Of a stretch of 64,000 bases of DNA, positions 34,920 through 44,300 are shown piece by piece. The DNA lies in assembly GCA_934661195.1 (NCBI GenBank), contig CAKUJD010000010.1, forward strand, positions 31,093-95,092, given 5' to 3'. A program made the translations under genes and the position numbers. Within the stretch, counting starts at the first letter, position 1. Every line of letters starts with the position of its first letter. Origin of the DNA: an uncultured Muribaculaceae bacterium. Its GTDB lineage: Bacteria; Bacteroidota; Bacteroidia; Bacteroidales; Muribaculaceae. The notes beneath the pieces are model-generated. The model was not told where the DNA came from. It did not search any database and saw only the letters and a program-made list of their open reading frames with translations.

Positions 34920-36032
34920 ATGTTTTCAGAAGAATTAGCTAAAATTTCGTGGGACGACACCACACGCCAAATCGACTCGATGACGGCCAAAGACGTGGAG
35001 AGGGCCTTGAGCAAAGACCACCTCGACGTGAAAGACTTCATGGCACTGATATCGCCGGCAGCCGAGCCCTACATCGAGACAATGGCACAAATGTCGCAGC
35101 GCATCACGCAAGAGCGCTTTGGCAAAACAATAAAGATGTACATTCCGCTATACCTGAGTAACGAGTGCACCAACTATTGCGTGTATTGCGGATTTCAATA
35201 CAAGAACCACATAAAGCGCATCACGCTCACCGAGGAACAGATAAGGCAGGAGTGCGAAGCCATAAGAAAGCTCGGCCCGTTTGAAAACGTGCTGCTGCTC
35301 ACTGGCGAATATCCGGCAGTTGCCGGCGTCGACTACATTGAAAAGGCGCTTAAAATTTGCCGGCCATACTTCAACAACCTGTCGATGGAGGTGATGCCGC
35401 TTAAAATGCGCGACTACAAGCGGCTGGTCGACAACGCCGGCCTCAACGGCGTGACTTGTTTCCAGGAGACCTATCACAAAGCCGACTACAACATCTATCA
35501 TCCGCACGGCATGAAGTCGATATTCGACTGGCGTGTCAACGGCTACGACCGCATGGGCCAGGCGGGTGTATACAAAATTGGCATGGGCGTGCTCATCGGT
35601 CTCGACAAGCACTGGAAGACCGACATCACCATGCTTGCCTACCACCTGCGCTACTTGCAAAAGAAGTACTGGAGGTCGTGCTTCTCGGTCAACTTCCCGC
35701 GCATGCGCCCCGCCGCCGGCGGCTACCAGCCCAACGTGGTGATGAGCCAGAGGGAACTTGCACAGCTCACGTTTGCCTTCCGCATATTCGACCACGATGT
35801 GGACATCTCCTACTCCACCCGCGAGGAGCCGCGCTTCCGCGAAAACATGATGAAGCTGGGAGTGACATCGATGAGCGCAGGCAGCAAGACCGACCCGGGA
35901 GGCTATAGCAAAGACGGTGCCACCGAGCAGTTCCACGTGAGCGACGAGCGGTCGCCCAAGGAGGTTACCAACGACATTCGCAGCATGGGATACGAGCCCG
36001 TGTGGAAAGACTGGGACAAGGTGTTTGACTAA
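34920..36032 (+). CDS. thiH: 2-iminoacetate (dehydroglycine) synthase
   Basis: The 370-residue radical-SAM enzyme cleaves tyrosine to dehydroglycine for thiazole synthesis. The cluster motif is CTNYCVYCGF (CX3CX2C). Also visible are LLLTGEYPAVAGVDYIEKAL, VTCFQETYHKADYNIYHPHG and the C-terminal STREEPRFRENMMKLGVTSM then SAGSKTDPGGY. ATG 34920 overlaps an A-rich ribosome-binding region after thiC. It is the last gene of the thi operon; no thiF is present. Confidence 0.96.
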   Translation: MFSEELAKISWDDTTRQIDSMTAKDVERALSKDHLDVKDFMALISPAAEPYIETMAQMSQRITQERFGKTIKMYIPLYLSNECTNYCVYCGFQYKNHIKRITLTEEQIRQECEAIRKLGPFENVLLLTGEYPAVAGVDYIEKALKICRPYFNNLSMEVMPLKMRDYKRLVDNAGLNGVTCFQETYHKADYNIYHPHGMKSIFDWRVNGYDRMGQAGVYKIGMGVLIGLDKHWKTDITMLAYHLRYLQKKYWRSCFSVNFPRMRPAAGGYQPNVVMSQRELAQLTFAFRIFDHDVDISYSTREEPRFRENMMKLGVTSMSAGSKTDPGGYSKDGATEQFHVSDERSPKEVTNDIRSMGYEPVWKDWDKVFD

Positions 36033-36062
36033 GCACTCCCACACCAATCGCAATCAATATTT

Positions 36063-36104
36063 GGCGGTTTGCTCTGACGTCAAGAGCTAACCGCCATTTT
36101 ATTT
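36063..36104 (+). terminator. Intrinsic terminator of the thiamine operon
   Basis: GGCGGTT plus GCTCT pair with AGAGC plus AACCGCC around GACGTCA with one T-T mismatch, followed by ATTTTATTT. Confidence 0.8.
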
Positions 36105-36193
36105 ATATTGCACAACAAACTGCGACACAACACATTATGCTCACAACGCACAAAAAGCCCGCCAAAAAGTTTGCAAAGTTCAAAAAAATGCCC

Positions 36194-36201
36194 TAACTTT
36201 G
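36194..36201 (+). promoter_or_regulatory. Promoter -7 box (TAACTTTG) for tRNA-Met
   Basis: TAACTTTG with TTG at 36171-36173, 20 bp upstream, and the tRNA 5' end 18 bp downstream. Both elements match the Bacteroidetes consensus. Confidence 0.75.
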
Positions 36202-36219
36202 CACTCGCAAAACGGAAAT

Positions 36220-36293
36220 GGCGGGATAGCTCAGTCGGTTAGAGCGTCGGATTCATAACCCGGAGGTCCTGAGTTCAATTCTCAGTCCCGCTA
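36220..36293 (+). tRNA. tRNA-Met (anticodon CAT)
   Basis: The 74-nt cloverleaf has acceptor GGCGGGA/TCCCGCT with discriminator A, D arm GCTC...GAGC, anticodon loop TTCATAA and T arm CTGAG-TTCAATT-CTCAG. The G-U first pair and the arms fit elongator tRNA-Met (or the tRNA-Ile2 class, which also has CAT). CCA is not encoded. Confidence 0.95.
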
Positions 36294-36303
36294 CTCGTTC
36301 AAG

Positions 36304-36334
36304 AGGTGCAAGTCACAAAACTTGCACCTTTTTT
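36304..36334 (+). terminator. Intrinsic terminator after tRNA-Met
   Basis: AGGTGCAAGT... pairs with ACTTGCACCT around CACAAA, followed by TTTTTT. The decayed polyvalent gene begins shortly after. Confidence 0.85.
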
Positions 36335-36384
36335 TGTACCATGACAAACAAAAATTAGCCGACAAATTTATAAAGCATATAAAA

Positions 36385-37250
36385 AAGCAGGCTGTAAACA
36401 AACATGAAAGACAGGGAAGTAATATGCAATTCGGTTTACATCGATAATGACAACTGCTTGTTGAGCGCAACAAAAAAAATGGCGTCAAACTGCTTATACC
36501 GGGCGAACCGGAATGGCTATGGGCACTATGTCCCAAGCAGTTCAACACCAGCAGCAAAGATAGATAAAAATAATGGCATCGACAACTGCCCCCAAAAAAT
36601 GCCACACAAGGCATTACCAAATGTGGCAATAGAAAAGCCATCGGCGGACGAAATTACCGCCATCAGTCCTGCTCAAAAAAATGAAGCAGCCGGCAGGTTC
36701 AATTCTTCCGCTCTTGACGGCTATGTAAAAGTACTTAGAACCACACAAAAGTCAATTGGGTGAGAAAAGTTCGGTAGCCAAGAACTGACCGACGAGGACT
36801 ACACGGCTCCCACGCGGTCGGTGCAACTGCCAGAACTCCCTCAGAAGGTGGCCGAAACGCTTGGAACTGGTGGTAAACCAGTGACAATAAAGAAGAATAT
36901 CTTTGAGCGAAATTTAATTCGCCATGGTGACTTAACTCCGGACGACAGTCGCAAAATCTTATCTTCTCTTCAGCATTATATAACCCTGTTTTATATGGAC
37001 AGAACCAAAAATTTAAAAGACCATATAACTGGGTGGTAGTAAACACAACGGACGGAGATGGGCCTAACCGATTGGTGCAGCTTGAAATACCCCCCCCCAA
37101 CAAAGAAAATGTTGAAATTGTCCACTGGCATTATATTGATGTGGATGGTCTAAACAGAATAAAAAGCAAGCCGCTAATGAGGACTGGCAGCTCCTCATAT
37201 AGCCTTCCGTCAAGGAAGAGGCTGGTGCCCTTTCCAGCCCTATCAGTGGC
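36385..37250 (+). pseudogene. Decayed upstream part of the giant polyvalent gene with two BECR-type nuclease remnants
   Basis: The first remnant (about 36385-36600) encodes SVYIDNDNCLLSATKKMA then NRNGYGHYVPSSSTPAAKI, matching in frame the end of the nuclease module at 48.2-48.4 kb. A TGA at 36761-36763 interrupts the frame. The same frame resumes with SQELTDEDYTAPTRSVQLPE and a second module (VTIKKNIFERNLIRHGDLTP, DSRKILSS). A one-base indel near 36967 shifts it to ALYNPVLYGQ, KRPYNWVVVN and VEIVHWHYIDVDGL, the look of a phage BECR nuclease. Another shift near 37205 leads into the frame of the next entry. It was once continuous coding sequence. Confidence 0.7.
36488..36565 (+). repeat. Direct repeat copy 1 (end of BECR nuclease module)
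   Basis: About 78 bp nearly identical to 48357-48433, including GGAATGGCTATGGGCAC and TCCCAAGCAGTTCAACAC. It spans the C terminus of a nuclease module and the linker after it. Confidence 0.85.
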
Positions 37251-40200
37251 TTGTCTGAGGGCAAAGGTAGCATAACTGGAACAAAATTGCAAGAGGGCTC
37301 GTCTGAGGAGAAGCAGCCTATTGAGATGGGGCCGGGTGCGCTTGGGAGCATTCCGAAGAACGAGAAGGGCGAGCCGGTTTACGAGCAGGCCGAGCCAGCG
37401 ACCGCTTGGCAGGCCATCTTGGAGCAGACCGAGGACGATGCCGACATGGCGGCCGGCGTGGTAGACAGCATGATTGCCGACAAGGAGGCCGCTGTGAAGA
37501 AGGCGGAGAAGGCCAAGCCGAAGCACGCCGACACTGTGGCGGGCAAGATTGCCGCCGAGAAGGAGCGCAAGGCAGCCATAGAGCGCGCCAAGGCAGAGCT
37601 TGAGGCGTGGAAGAAGATTGCCGCCGCCAAGGACGGACACGCCAACGCCGCCAAGGCTCAGAAGGCCGAGGAGGCGAAGAAGGCCGAGGAGGAGCGGCAC
37701 GCAGCCGCTGTGGCCCAGGCGGAGCAGGACAAGGCCGAGCAGCAGCGCAAAGAGGAGGAGCAGCAGGCCGTGGGCACGCATGCGGTGAGCCCCAAAATCA
37801 AACAAAAATGGGACGAGGCGAACAAGATTGATGGCAACGCCAACGTTATTACACTGCCTGACGGCTCACAGCTGCGCGGCCACTACGTGCTGACAGAGGC
37901 TGGCGCTGCCACAGCGAGCCACGATGCAGAGAACGGCTTCGAGCCCACCGAGGGTTTCCCCGTGGACGAGAACGGCCAGAGTGTGAACGACCGCGACTAC
38001 AGCCGCGACAAGGACGCGCAGCGCATGGTGGGTGAAATGGCCGACAACTACGACAGCCGCGCGGTGCAGTCGCCCGTGGTTGTGAGCCAAGACGGCGTGG
38101 TGCTTTCGGGCAACAACCGCACGATGTCGGGCGACATAGCCGCCAAGCAGGGCACTGACAAGGCGTATGTGGACCACTTGAAGGAGTTCGGCAAGATGTA
38201 CGGCTTCACGCCCGAGCAGATTGAGGCGATGAAGCACCCGCGCGTGGTGTTTGTGCCCGACGAGCCGCTGCCCTACGACGCAGCCACATTCGCGCGCTTC
38301 AACGCCGAGACGCAGAAGCGGCAGAGCAAGCCCGAGGCTGCGGTGAAACTTGGCAAGACGGTGCCCGATGAGGTGTTCAGTGGCATAGCCACCACCATAG
38401 GCGGCTACGACAAGTTGTCGGACTTCTACGCCGACAGCAAGGCGGTGAACGAGGTGCTGAAGCGGCTGCTTGACGCTGGGGTGATTAACGAGATGCAGCT
38501 GCCCGAACTGCGCACCGGCAATGCGCTTTCGGCCGCTGGCAAGGAGTTGATAGAGAACATGCTCATCGGCAAGGCGTTCCAAAGCGCGCCCGACGCGGTG
38601 CGTCAGTTGATAGCCGAGCCGAACGTGAAGCAGGCCGTGGTGATGGCGCTGAGCGAGATTGCGCACAACCGCACGCTGGAGAAAAGCGGCTACGGCCTGG
38701 GGCAAGAGCTTGCCGCGGCCATTGACCTTGTGTACCGCGCACGCAGGTCGAACCCCGACATGTACAAGAACGGAGTGCCGGTGTCGCCATTCGGCAGGCA
38801 ACTGGGCTTGTTTGACGAGCAGGGCGACAAGGCCGTGACCGACGGGGCGGTGCTGCTGCTTGCCGACCTGCTGAGCAGCGGCAAGACAAGCGACCTGCGC
38901 AAGGTGCTGGCGGCATACAACGCCGAGGCCACCGAAAGCGCAAGCGGCCAAGCCGACATCTTCAGCGGCAAGGTGGCGTCGAAAGAGGAGATATTAAAAA
39001 CAGTAACAGAACATTTCAGAAATGCAACAAGAGGAGAACAAAAGAAGCTCGTCGACGCAGCCGTCGGCAAGCGAAAGCAAACAGCCGCAGAACTTGGCGG
39101 ACGAGGCAAAGAAGGTGAACAAACTGAGAATGCTGATGAACGCGGTGAAGAAAGTGGAAGCAGAAAACCAGCAGGAGGAGAACGACCGAATAGCGGAGGA
39201 ACTTCAGAACGCCAAGGTGATTTGGCGGAGACCTACGGAATAACGCTTTCTGATAAAACAGATGAGAACGGACTCCATTACATACAAACCTCTGGTGGCG
39301 GTTTGTCATTTGGCGAAGTGGATGATGCGTCCGGACTAACAGCGGCCCCGATTTACCTTAGCGAGGGTATGATTACAAATCCTAAGACCAATGACGGCTA
39401 TGGATTTATACATATTGACAAGAAACACGGAGACGAGATAAGGAAAGCCGGTTTCAAGTCAACCATGGAGTTTATAAAAACCGTAGCCAAGAACTATGAA
39501 GTAATAAGGGAAGGCAACCTTAGAGATGGGCGACAAACGTACAGACTGCTATTGACCGACAATCATAACAATACGCTAATGATTGAGTTGGCAAGCGATG
39601 GAACCCATTGGGATATAAATACCGGAGGTGTATTCAAGTTAACATATGGTAAAGGGAAAAAGGAGGTGTATAACCGCCATACTACGGCTAAGCAGTCTGC
39701 CGAAACTGCTGAAACATCGCAGGGCGTTGAACAGAGCGGCACACAAGCGTCCTCCCGCATGAGCGTTTCTACATCTCCTGAAAGCAAAGATAGCGCAAGC
39801 GGGGCAAATGAGCAAGAGGGCGGCGGAAATTCTGCCGTTGCGGTGAAGGAAAAGCCGGAGGAGAAGCCGAAAAGGTCTGATGAACAGGGCGGCATAGAGA
39901 AGCCGTTGACGCCCACGTCAAAAGGCGGACGGCGGAGACGCGGAGGTTTTAAAGGTTCGAATTCCGCATCTAAAAGCTCAGAGGAACTGTTTGCAGATGA
40001 GAGGCGTGGAAAGTATAGTGGCTTTTACAAGGAGGTGCTTGACTCTTCAAATACCATCCAAGAGGCTGTGCAGAAGTTCGTGGGCAGGCTTCGTGAGTTG
40101 GCAGCTGCCCACAAGGATTGGTCGAGCCGCAAGTATAAGAGCAACAGCGGAGTTGTTGCCGCTGGCTCTAAATATGGAGAGCTGGAAGCGGGCGACCCGA

Positions 40201-41306
40201 TGCGCATTGATGCGGTTAACGAAAAACGCAGGAAGAATACCCTGCGCGGTATCGAAAAGGAAGCAAAAGACATTGAGGGTTATATCCATACTTTATTGGA
40301 GCGTTGTGGTATTTCTAAGGAAGACAGCGGCCAGTATTTTTCGGAAAAGGATAGTTTTGAAAGCATCCTCAGAGAGAGGGAGAAGCCGGAAGAGGGCGCG
40401 GGCGGCAAGGCGGAGGAGAAGCCTGAAAAGGCCGAGAAGCCGAAGGAGACCGGCAAACCGGCAGAACCCGTAGCCCCCAAAGAGCCGACAAGCCCGTCGG
40501 CCGCGGCAGAGCAGACGAAGCCTGCCGAGAGGAAGATTGAGGACGTGGGCGAGCACATTGCCGGCGCGCGCAAGGACGCGCTGGCCGAGCTGTCGCAGAG
40601 TGTGGCCGACGTGACGCTGGAGAGCCTGATGGAGCTGCCGCTGTCGAAGGCGTTCAAGCGGCCCGACCTGAAGAAGGCCGTGAAGGAGGGCGCCCTGCGC
40701 GAGGAGGACGCGCGCTTTGCCGAGGCGGTGATGGCCGCGTCCATGTCGGCCGCGAAGCCGAAACTGAAGGAGGGCTACGGGCGCGAAAAGAGCGAGGCGG
40801 CTGTGCGGGCGTGGGCCAAGAATGTCAAGGGGGGCATGGACGCGCTGGCCACGCTGTTCTCGCTTGACGAGAAGGGACGCGATGAGTTCATGGCCGCTGC
40901 GCGCTCGGTCAAGGCGTACAGCGATGAGGCCGTGGAGGCGCGCAAGAGGCAGCTGGAGCAGTGGAACCCCGGCCAGAAGTTCAACGGCACGTGCTATCCG
41001 CTTAACCCCATAGATGTGATGGAGCGCGTGATGGAGCGGCTGGGCTACGAGCCTGGGGCAAAGGTGACGCTGCCTGTAGTGGAGGCCGTACCCGCCAGCG
41101 GCTATGACTTCTATGTGCTGAAGACGCGCAACGGCAAGCCGTACTACCCCGGCAGGCAGCTCACCTCAATCGACGATGTGGTGGACGAGATTGTGTATGC
41201 GGCCAAGGTGGAGAACGCGGACCCCGACACCGACCACCCCGCGGGCAAGTTCTCGGTGAAGGGTGTGGGCGAGGTGCTGACGGGCACACCGGCAAATGGA
41301 CCGTGA
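37251..41306 (+). CDS. Giant phage polyvalent protein, first surviving part (ParB/DdrB-like, BECR nuclease, polyvalent-associated domain)
   Basis: The 1351-residue frame begins with a Lys/Glu/Ala coiled coil (residues about 60-170). The DdrB-like ParB domain follows (VSPKIKQKWDEANKIDGNAN, VVVSQDGVVLSGNNRTMSGD, residues about 180-590). A nuclease-like BECR module comes at about 661-810 (YGITLSDKTDENGLHYIQTS, TYRLLLTDNHNNTLMIEL), then an unrecognised charged domain at about 915-1030, and a polyvalent-associated domain at about 1090-1346. The TTG at 37251 is only the first possible start; the frame was open upstream before decay. The stop at 41306 probably results from a deleted G near 41278. 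Such proteins are thought to be delivered by phages or conjugative elements to protect incoming DNA. Confidence 0.75.
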   Translation: MSEGKGSITGTKLQEGSSEEKQPIEMGPGALGSIPKNEKGEPVYEQAEPATAWQAILEQTEDDADMAAGVVDSMIADKEAAVKKAEKAKPKHADTVAGKIAAEKERKAAIERAKAELEAWKKIAAAKDGHANAAKAQKAEEAKKAEEERHAAAVAQAEQDKAEQQRKEEEQQAVGTHAVSPKIKQKWDEANKIDGNANVITLPDGSQLRGHYVLTEAGAATASHDAENGFEPTEGFPVDENGQSVNDRDYSRDKDAQRMVGEMADNYDSRAVQSPVVVSQDGVVLSGNNRTMSGDIAAKQGTDKAYVDHLKEFGKMYGFTPEQIEAMKHPRVVFVPDEPLPYDAATFARFNAETQKRQSKPEAAVKLGKTVPDEVFSGIATTIGGYDKLSDFYADSKAVNEVLKRLLDAGVINEMQLPELRTGNALSAAGKELIENMLIGKAFQSAPDAVRQLIAEPNVKQAVVMALSEIAHNRTLEKSGYGLGQELAAAIDLVYRARRSNPDMYKNGVPVSPFGRQLGLFDEQGDKAVTDGAVLLLADLLSSGKTSDLRKVLAAYNAEATESASGQADIFSGKVASKEEILKTVTEHFRNATRGEQKKLVDAAVGKRKQTAAELGGRGKEGEQTENADERGEESGSRKPAGGERPNSGGTSERQGDLAETYGITLSDKTDENGLHYIQTSGGGLSFGEVDDASGLTAAPIYLSEGMITNPKTNDGYGFIHIDKKHGDEIRKAGFKSTMEFIKTVAKNYEVIREGNLRDGRQTYRLLLTDNHNNTLMIELASDGTHWDINTGGVFKLTYGKGKKEVYNRHTTAKQSAETAETSQGVEQSGTQASSRMSVSTSPESKDSASGANEQEGGGNSAVAVKEKPEEKPKRSDEQGGIEKPLTPTSKGGRRRRGGFKGSNSASKSSEELFADERRGKYSGFYKEVLDSSNTIQEAVQKFVGRLRELAAAHKDWSSRKYKSNSGVVAAGSKYGELEAGDPMRIDAVNEKRRKNTLRGIEKEAKDIEGYIHTLLERCGISKEDSGQYFSEKDSFESILREREKPEEGAGGKAEEKPEKAEKPKETGKPAEPVAPKEPTSPSAAAEQTKPAERKIEDVGEHIAGARKDALAELSQSVADVTLESLMELPLSKAFKRPDLKKAVKEGALREEDARFAEAVMAASMSAAKPKLKEGYGREKSEAAVRAWAKNVKGGMDALATLFSLDEKGRDEFMAAARSVKAYSDEAVEARKRQLEQWNPGQKFNGTCYPLNPIDVMERVMERLGYEPGAKVTLPVVEAVPASGYDFYVLKTRNGKPYYPGRQLTSIDDVVDEIVYAAKVENADPDTDHPAGKFSVKGVGEVLTGTPANGP
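39022..39243 (+). other. Embedded +1-frame ORF just upstream of the first BECR module
   Basis: A 73-codon ATG-started frame lies inside the giant gene in another frame. Its product (QQEENKRSSSTQPSASESKQ, then KKVNKLRMLMNAVKKVEAEN and NDRIAEELQNAKVIWRRPTE) looks like an ordinary charged helical protein. Meanwhile the main frame there is a Gly/Glu/Arg low-complexity linker. It ends 8 codons into the nuclease module. It may be an overprinted immunity or antitoxin gene, or chance. Confidence 0.35.
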
Positions 41307-44300
41307 TAACTCAGCGCAGCCTCACTGCGGCGGTTGAGCAGCACACGTTCGACTCCAAGGAGGAGGCCGAGGCGTTTGCGGAGAAGTACAAGGCGGGCGG
41401 CAAGAACCGCGTCGCCTCAGAGCCGTATGAGCAGATGCGCACTGCGGGCTACAGCCAATACGAGATAGTGTACCGGCACGACAGCCCCACCAAGGGGACG
41501 GGTGTGTACATGCCCACGGGCAAGGTGTACGGCTCTCTTGAGGAGGCGCGCGCAGCCATTGACGGGGAGCACGATGAACTGAACGACATTGTGAACGCCA
41601 AGCTGGCCGAAGGCAAGAAAAAAGGCGAGGGCAAGAAGAAGGACTATGTGAAGATAGTGTCGTACACCGAGGACGGGCGGACGTGGAAGTACGGCGTTGT
41701 GCTGGCGGACAAATATGCGCCCAAGATGACCGCACGCGACTCCATGCCGTTCTACCTTGGCGACGGCTTCGGCACGCTGAAGGAGGCGCAGGCATTTGTG
41801 GATGAGCACCGCGAGGAGTGGGACGCCAAAATAGCGGACATAGAAAAGGCGCGCCGCAACTTCGCGTATTTCAACGGCACGGGCGAGCGCACCGGCCAGG
41901 ACTGGCGCAAGGGTGCTGATGTGAGCGCCGAGCAGCTGATGGAGCAGTTCGGCTTCCGCGGCGTGCAGTTTGGCAACTGGACCAACCAGCGCGACCGGCA
42001 GGCTGCGGTGAACGGCGCCTTTGACGCGCTTATGGACTTGGCACAGATATTGGGAGTGTCGCCGCGCGCGCTGAGCCTGAACGGAGAGCTGGGCCTTGCG
42101 TTCGGCTCGCGCGGTGGCGGCAGCGCGAAGGCCCACTACGAGCCGGGCGAGGTGGTGATTAACCTCACCAAGACACAGGGGGCGGGCTCGCTGGCCCACG
42201 AGTGGTGGCATGCGCTGGACAACTACTTCGCGCGCCACGGCAACGTGAAGGGCGGCATGGTGACCGAGTCGAAGGGCATAGCCATGCGCGACGAGCTGCG
42301 GGAGGCGTTCAACGCCCTCATCGACAGCGTGGCGGGCAGCGGCTACGACGCCCGCTCGCGCCAGCGCGGCGCCAGCTATTGGGGCCGGCCCGCGGAGGAG
42401 ACCGCGAGGCTGTTTGCCGCATGGGTGAATGACGAGCTGCAGAAGCGCGGCTTGTCGAGTCCGTTCCTTTCTGACACCGACCCCGGTGCTGCCGAGCGGT
42501 ATGCCGAAATGATGTATCGCTTATACAAGGCGATGTATGAGAGCCGCAAGGCGGAGACCGGCGGCAAGGCGATGACTTTTGAGGAGTTCAAGAAGACACC
42601 GCTGGCTCTGAGCGGGTTTGTGTTTCCCGGCACGGAGGAGCTTGCGGCATTCGGCGGGCATCTGCGAAACATCTTCAACACAGTTCAGGAGAAGGTGGAC
42701 GAGGAGACCGGCAAGACGCTGCTGTATCACCGCGGCCCTGTGGTGGCCGAGCCCAACGAGGCCGAGCAGGCTCTGCTGGAGGTGGTCAACGAGGCGGTGA
42801 AGGGCAGCGGCATTGAGGTGGTGACCGATGTGGACGAGGTCCAGAAGGTGCTGGACGCTGCCAACGGAAAAGATGTGCGGACGGAGGCGCGCCACAGAAG
42901 CGAGGAGTCGGAGGAGCGCAACAAGATGTGGCGCCTCATAGACCGCGCAACGGCCATGTTTACAGGCAAAACAGAGAAGGAGGCGCGTGAGGCCCGCCGC
43001 AAGGAGATGCAAAAAATCACTGCTGAGAGGAAAGAAATGTACGACAGGGTTTTGTCGGGAAACTTCGATGAAGTAACTTTGCGGCAGATAGACAACTACA
43101 TCGATAATTTCTCACCCTACAACAATGAATGGAGACCAATTTCTAAACGACTTCCACAGAAGGCACTACGAGGCTTGCGAAAAGGAGAACGCGCGAGTGC
43201 GGTCGATGTACTTTTCAGCAGAATATCTGAGAGCGCAGTCCCAAAGAATGAACGAGCTGGTGCAGAAGGAAAGAGAAGAATTGAGGAGAAAAAGAAAGAA
43301 CTCCTCAAAAAGTGGGCAATAGCCACCGGCAACTGGCACACAAGTGTGTCGGACTTTGATGTTGACGAGACCCCTATAGGTAAAGGGAAAGACAGCGTTG
43401 TATACCAGTCCAAAGACGGAAAGCACGTAATCAAAGTGTCGAAAGGCAAGGACGGCCTTAAGAAGTTCCGCCCCGACATTGATGCTGTAACGCTGTTCAA
43501 CTACATATTCCCTGAAAGTAGATACGAGATTCTGGGCTATGGCGAGGTTGACGGCAAGTTCGTGAAGTTCCTCAAGCAGCCAGTAGTGGACTTCACCGGC
43601 AGCAAACCGCTGTCGGCGGAGGAGCGTGTCGCCTATATGGCCGACATGGGCTTCAAGCCCGTCAACAAGGAGAAGACCGCCTTCAGCAACGGCTCCATTG
43701 TGGTTGCCGACCTGCAGGGCAACAACATCGTCAGAGACAAGTCGGGCAACATCCGCGTGATTGACGCTGACGTGAAGCTGCACACCAGGGACTTTGGCGG
43801 GCAGTACAGCTATCCGCCCGTTGAGGCCGACACCGCCCTGCCTCAAGCCAACAACGGCGGCAAGGAGGTGCCGCGGTTTTTCCGCACGCCCGGCGGAGAG
43901 GCCTTTGGCTTCACGGTGGGCGGCAAGATTTACGTGGACCCGCGCATAGCCACTGCCGACACGCCGATACACGAGTACGCCCACCTGTGGGGCGACATGA
44001 TGCGCCGCGTCAACCCCAAGGCGTGGGGCGACATCGTTCGCCTGATGAAGGGCAAGGGCGGCCTTTGGGACTGGGTGAAGGAAAAGTATCCCGAACTGGA
44101 GACCGACGACCAGATAGCCGACGAGGTGCTGGCGCAGTTCTCGGGCAAGCGCGGAGCCGAACGCCTGCGCAAGGAGATGCGCAAGGCGGCTGAGGGCAGC
44201 GGCGGCATCACGAAGAAGGCCGCGGCCATAAGTGCGCTTCAGCGTGTGAAGGAGGCCATAGGCAGATTTTGGCGCGGTGTGGCCGAGCTGCTGCACATAC

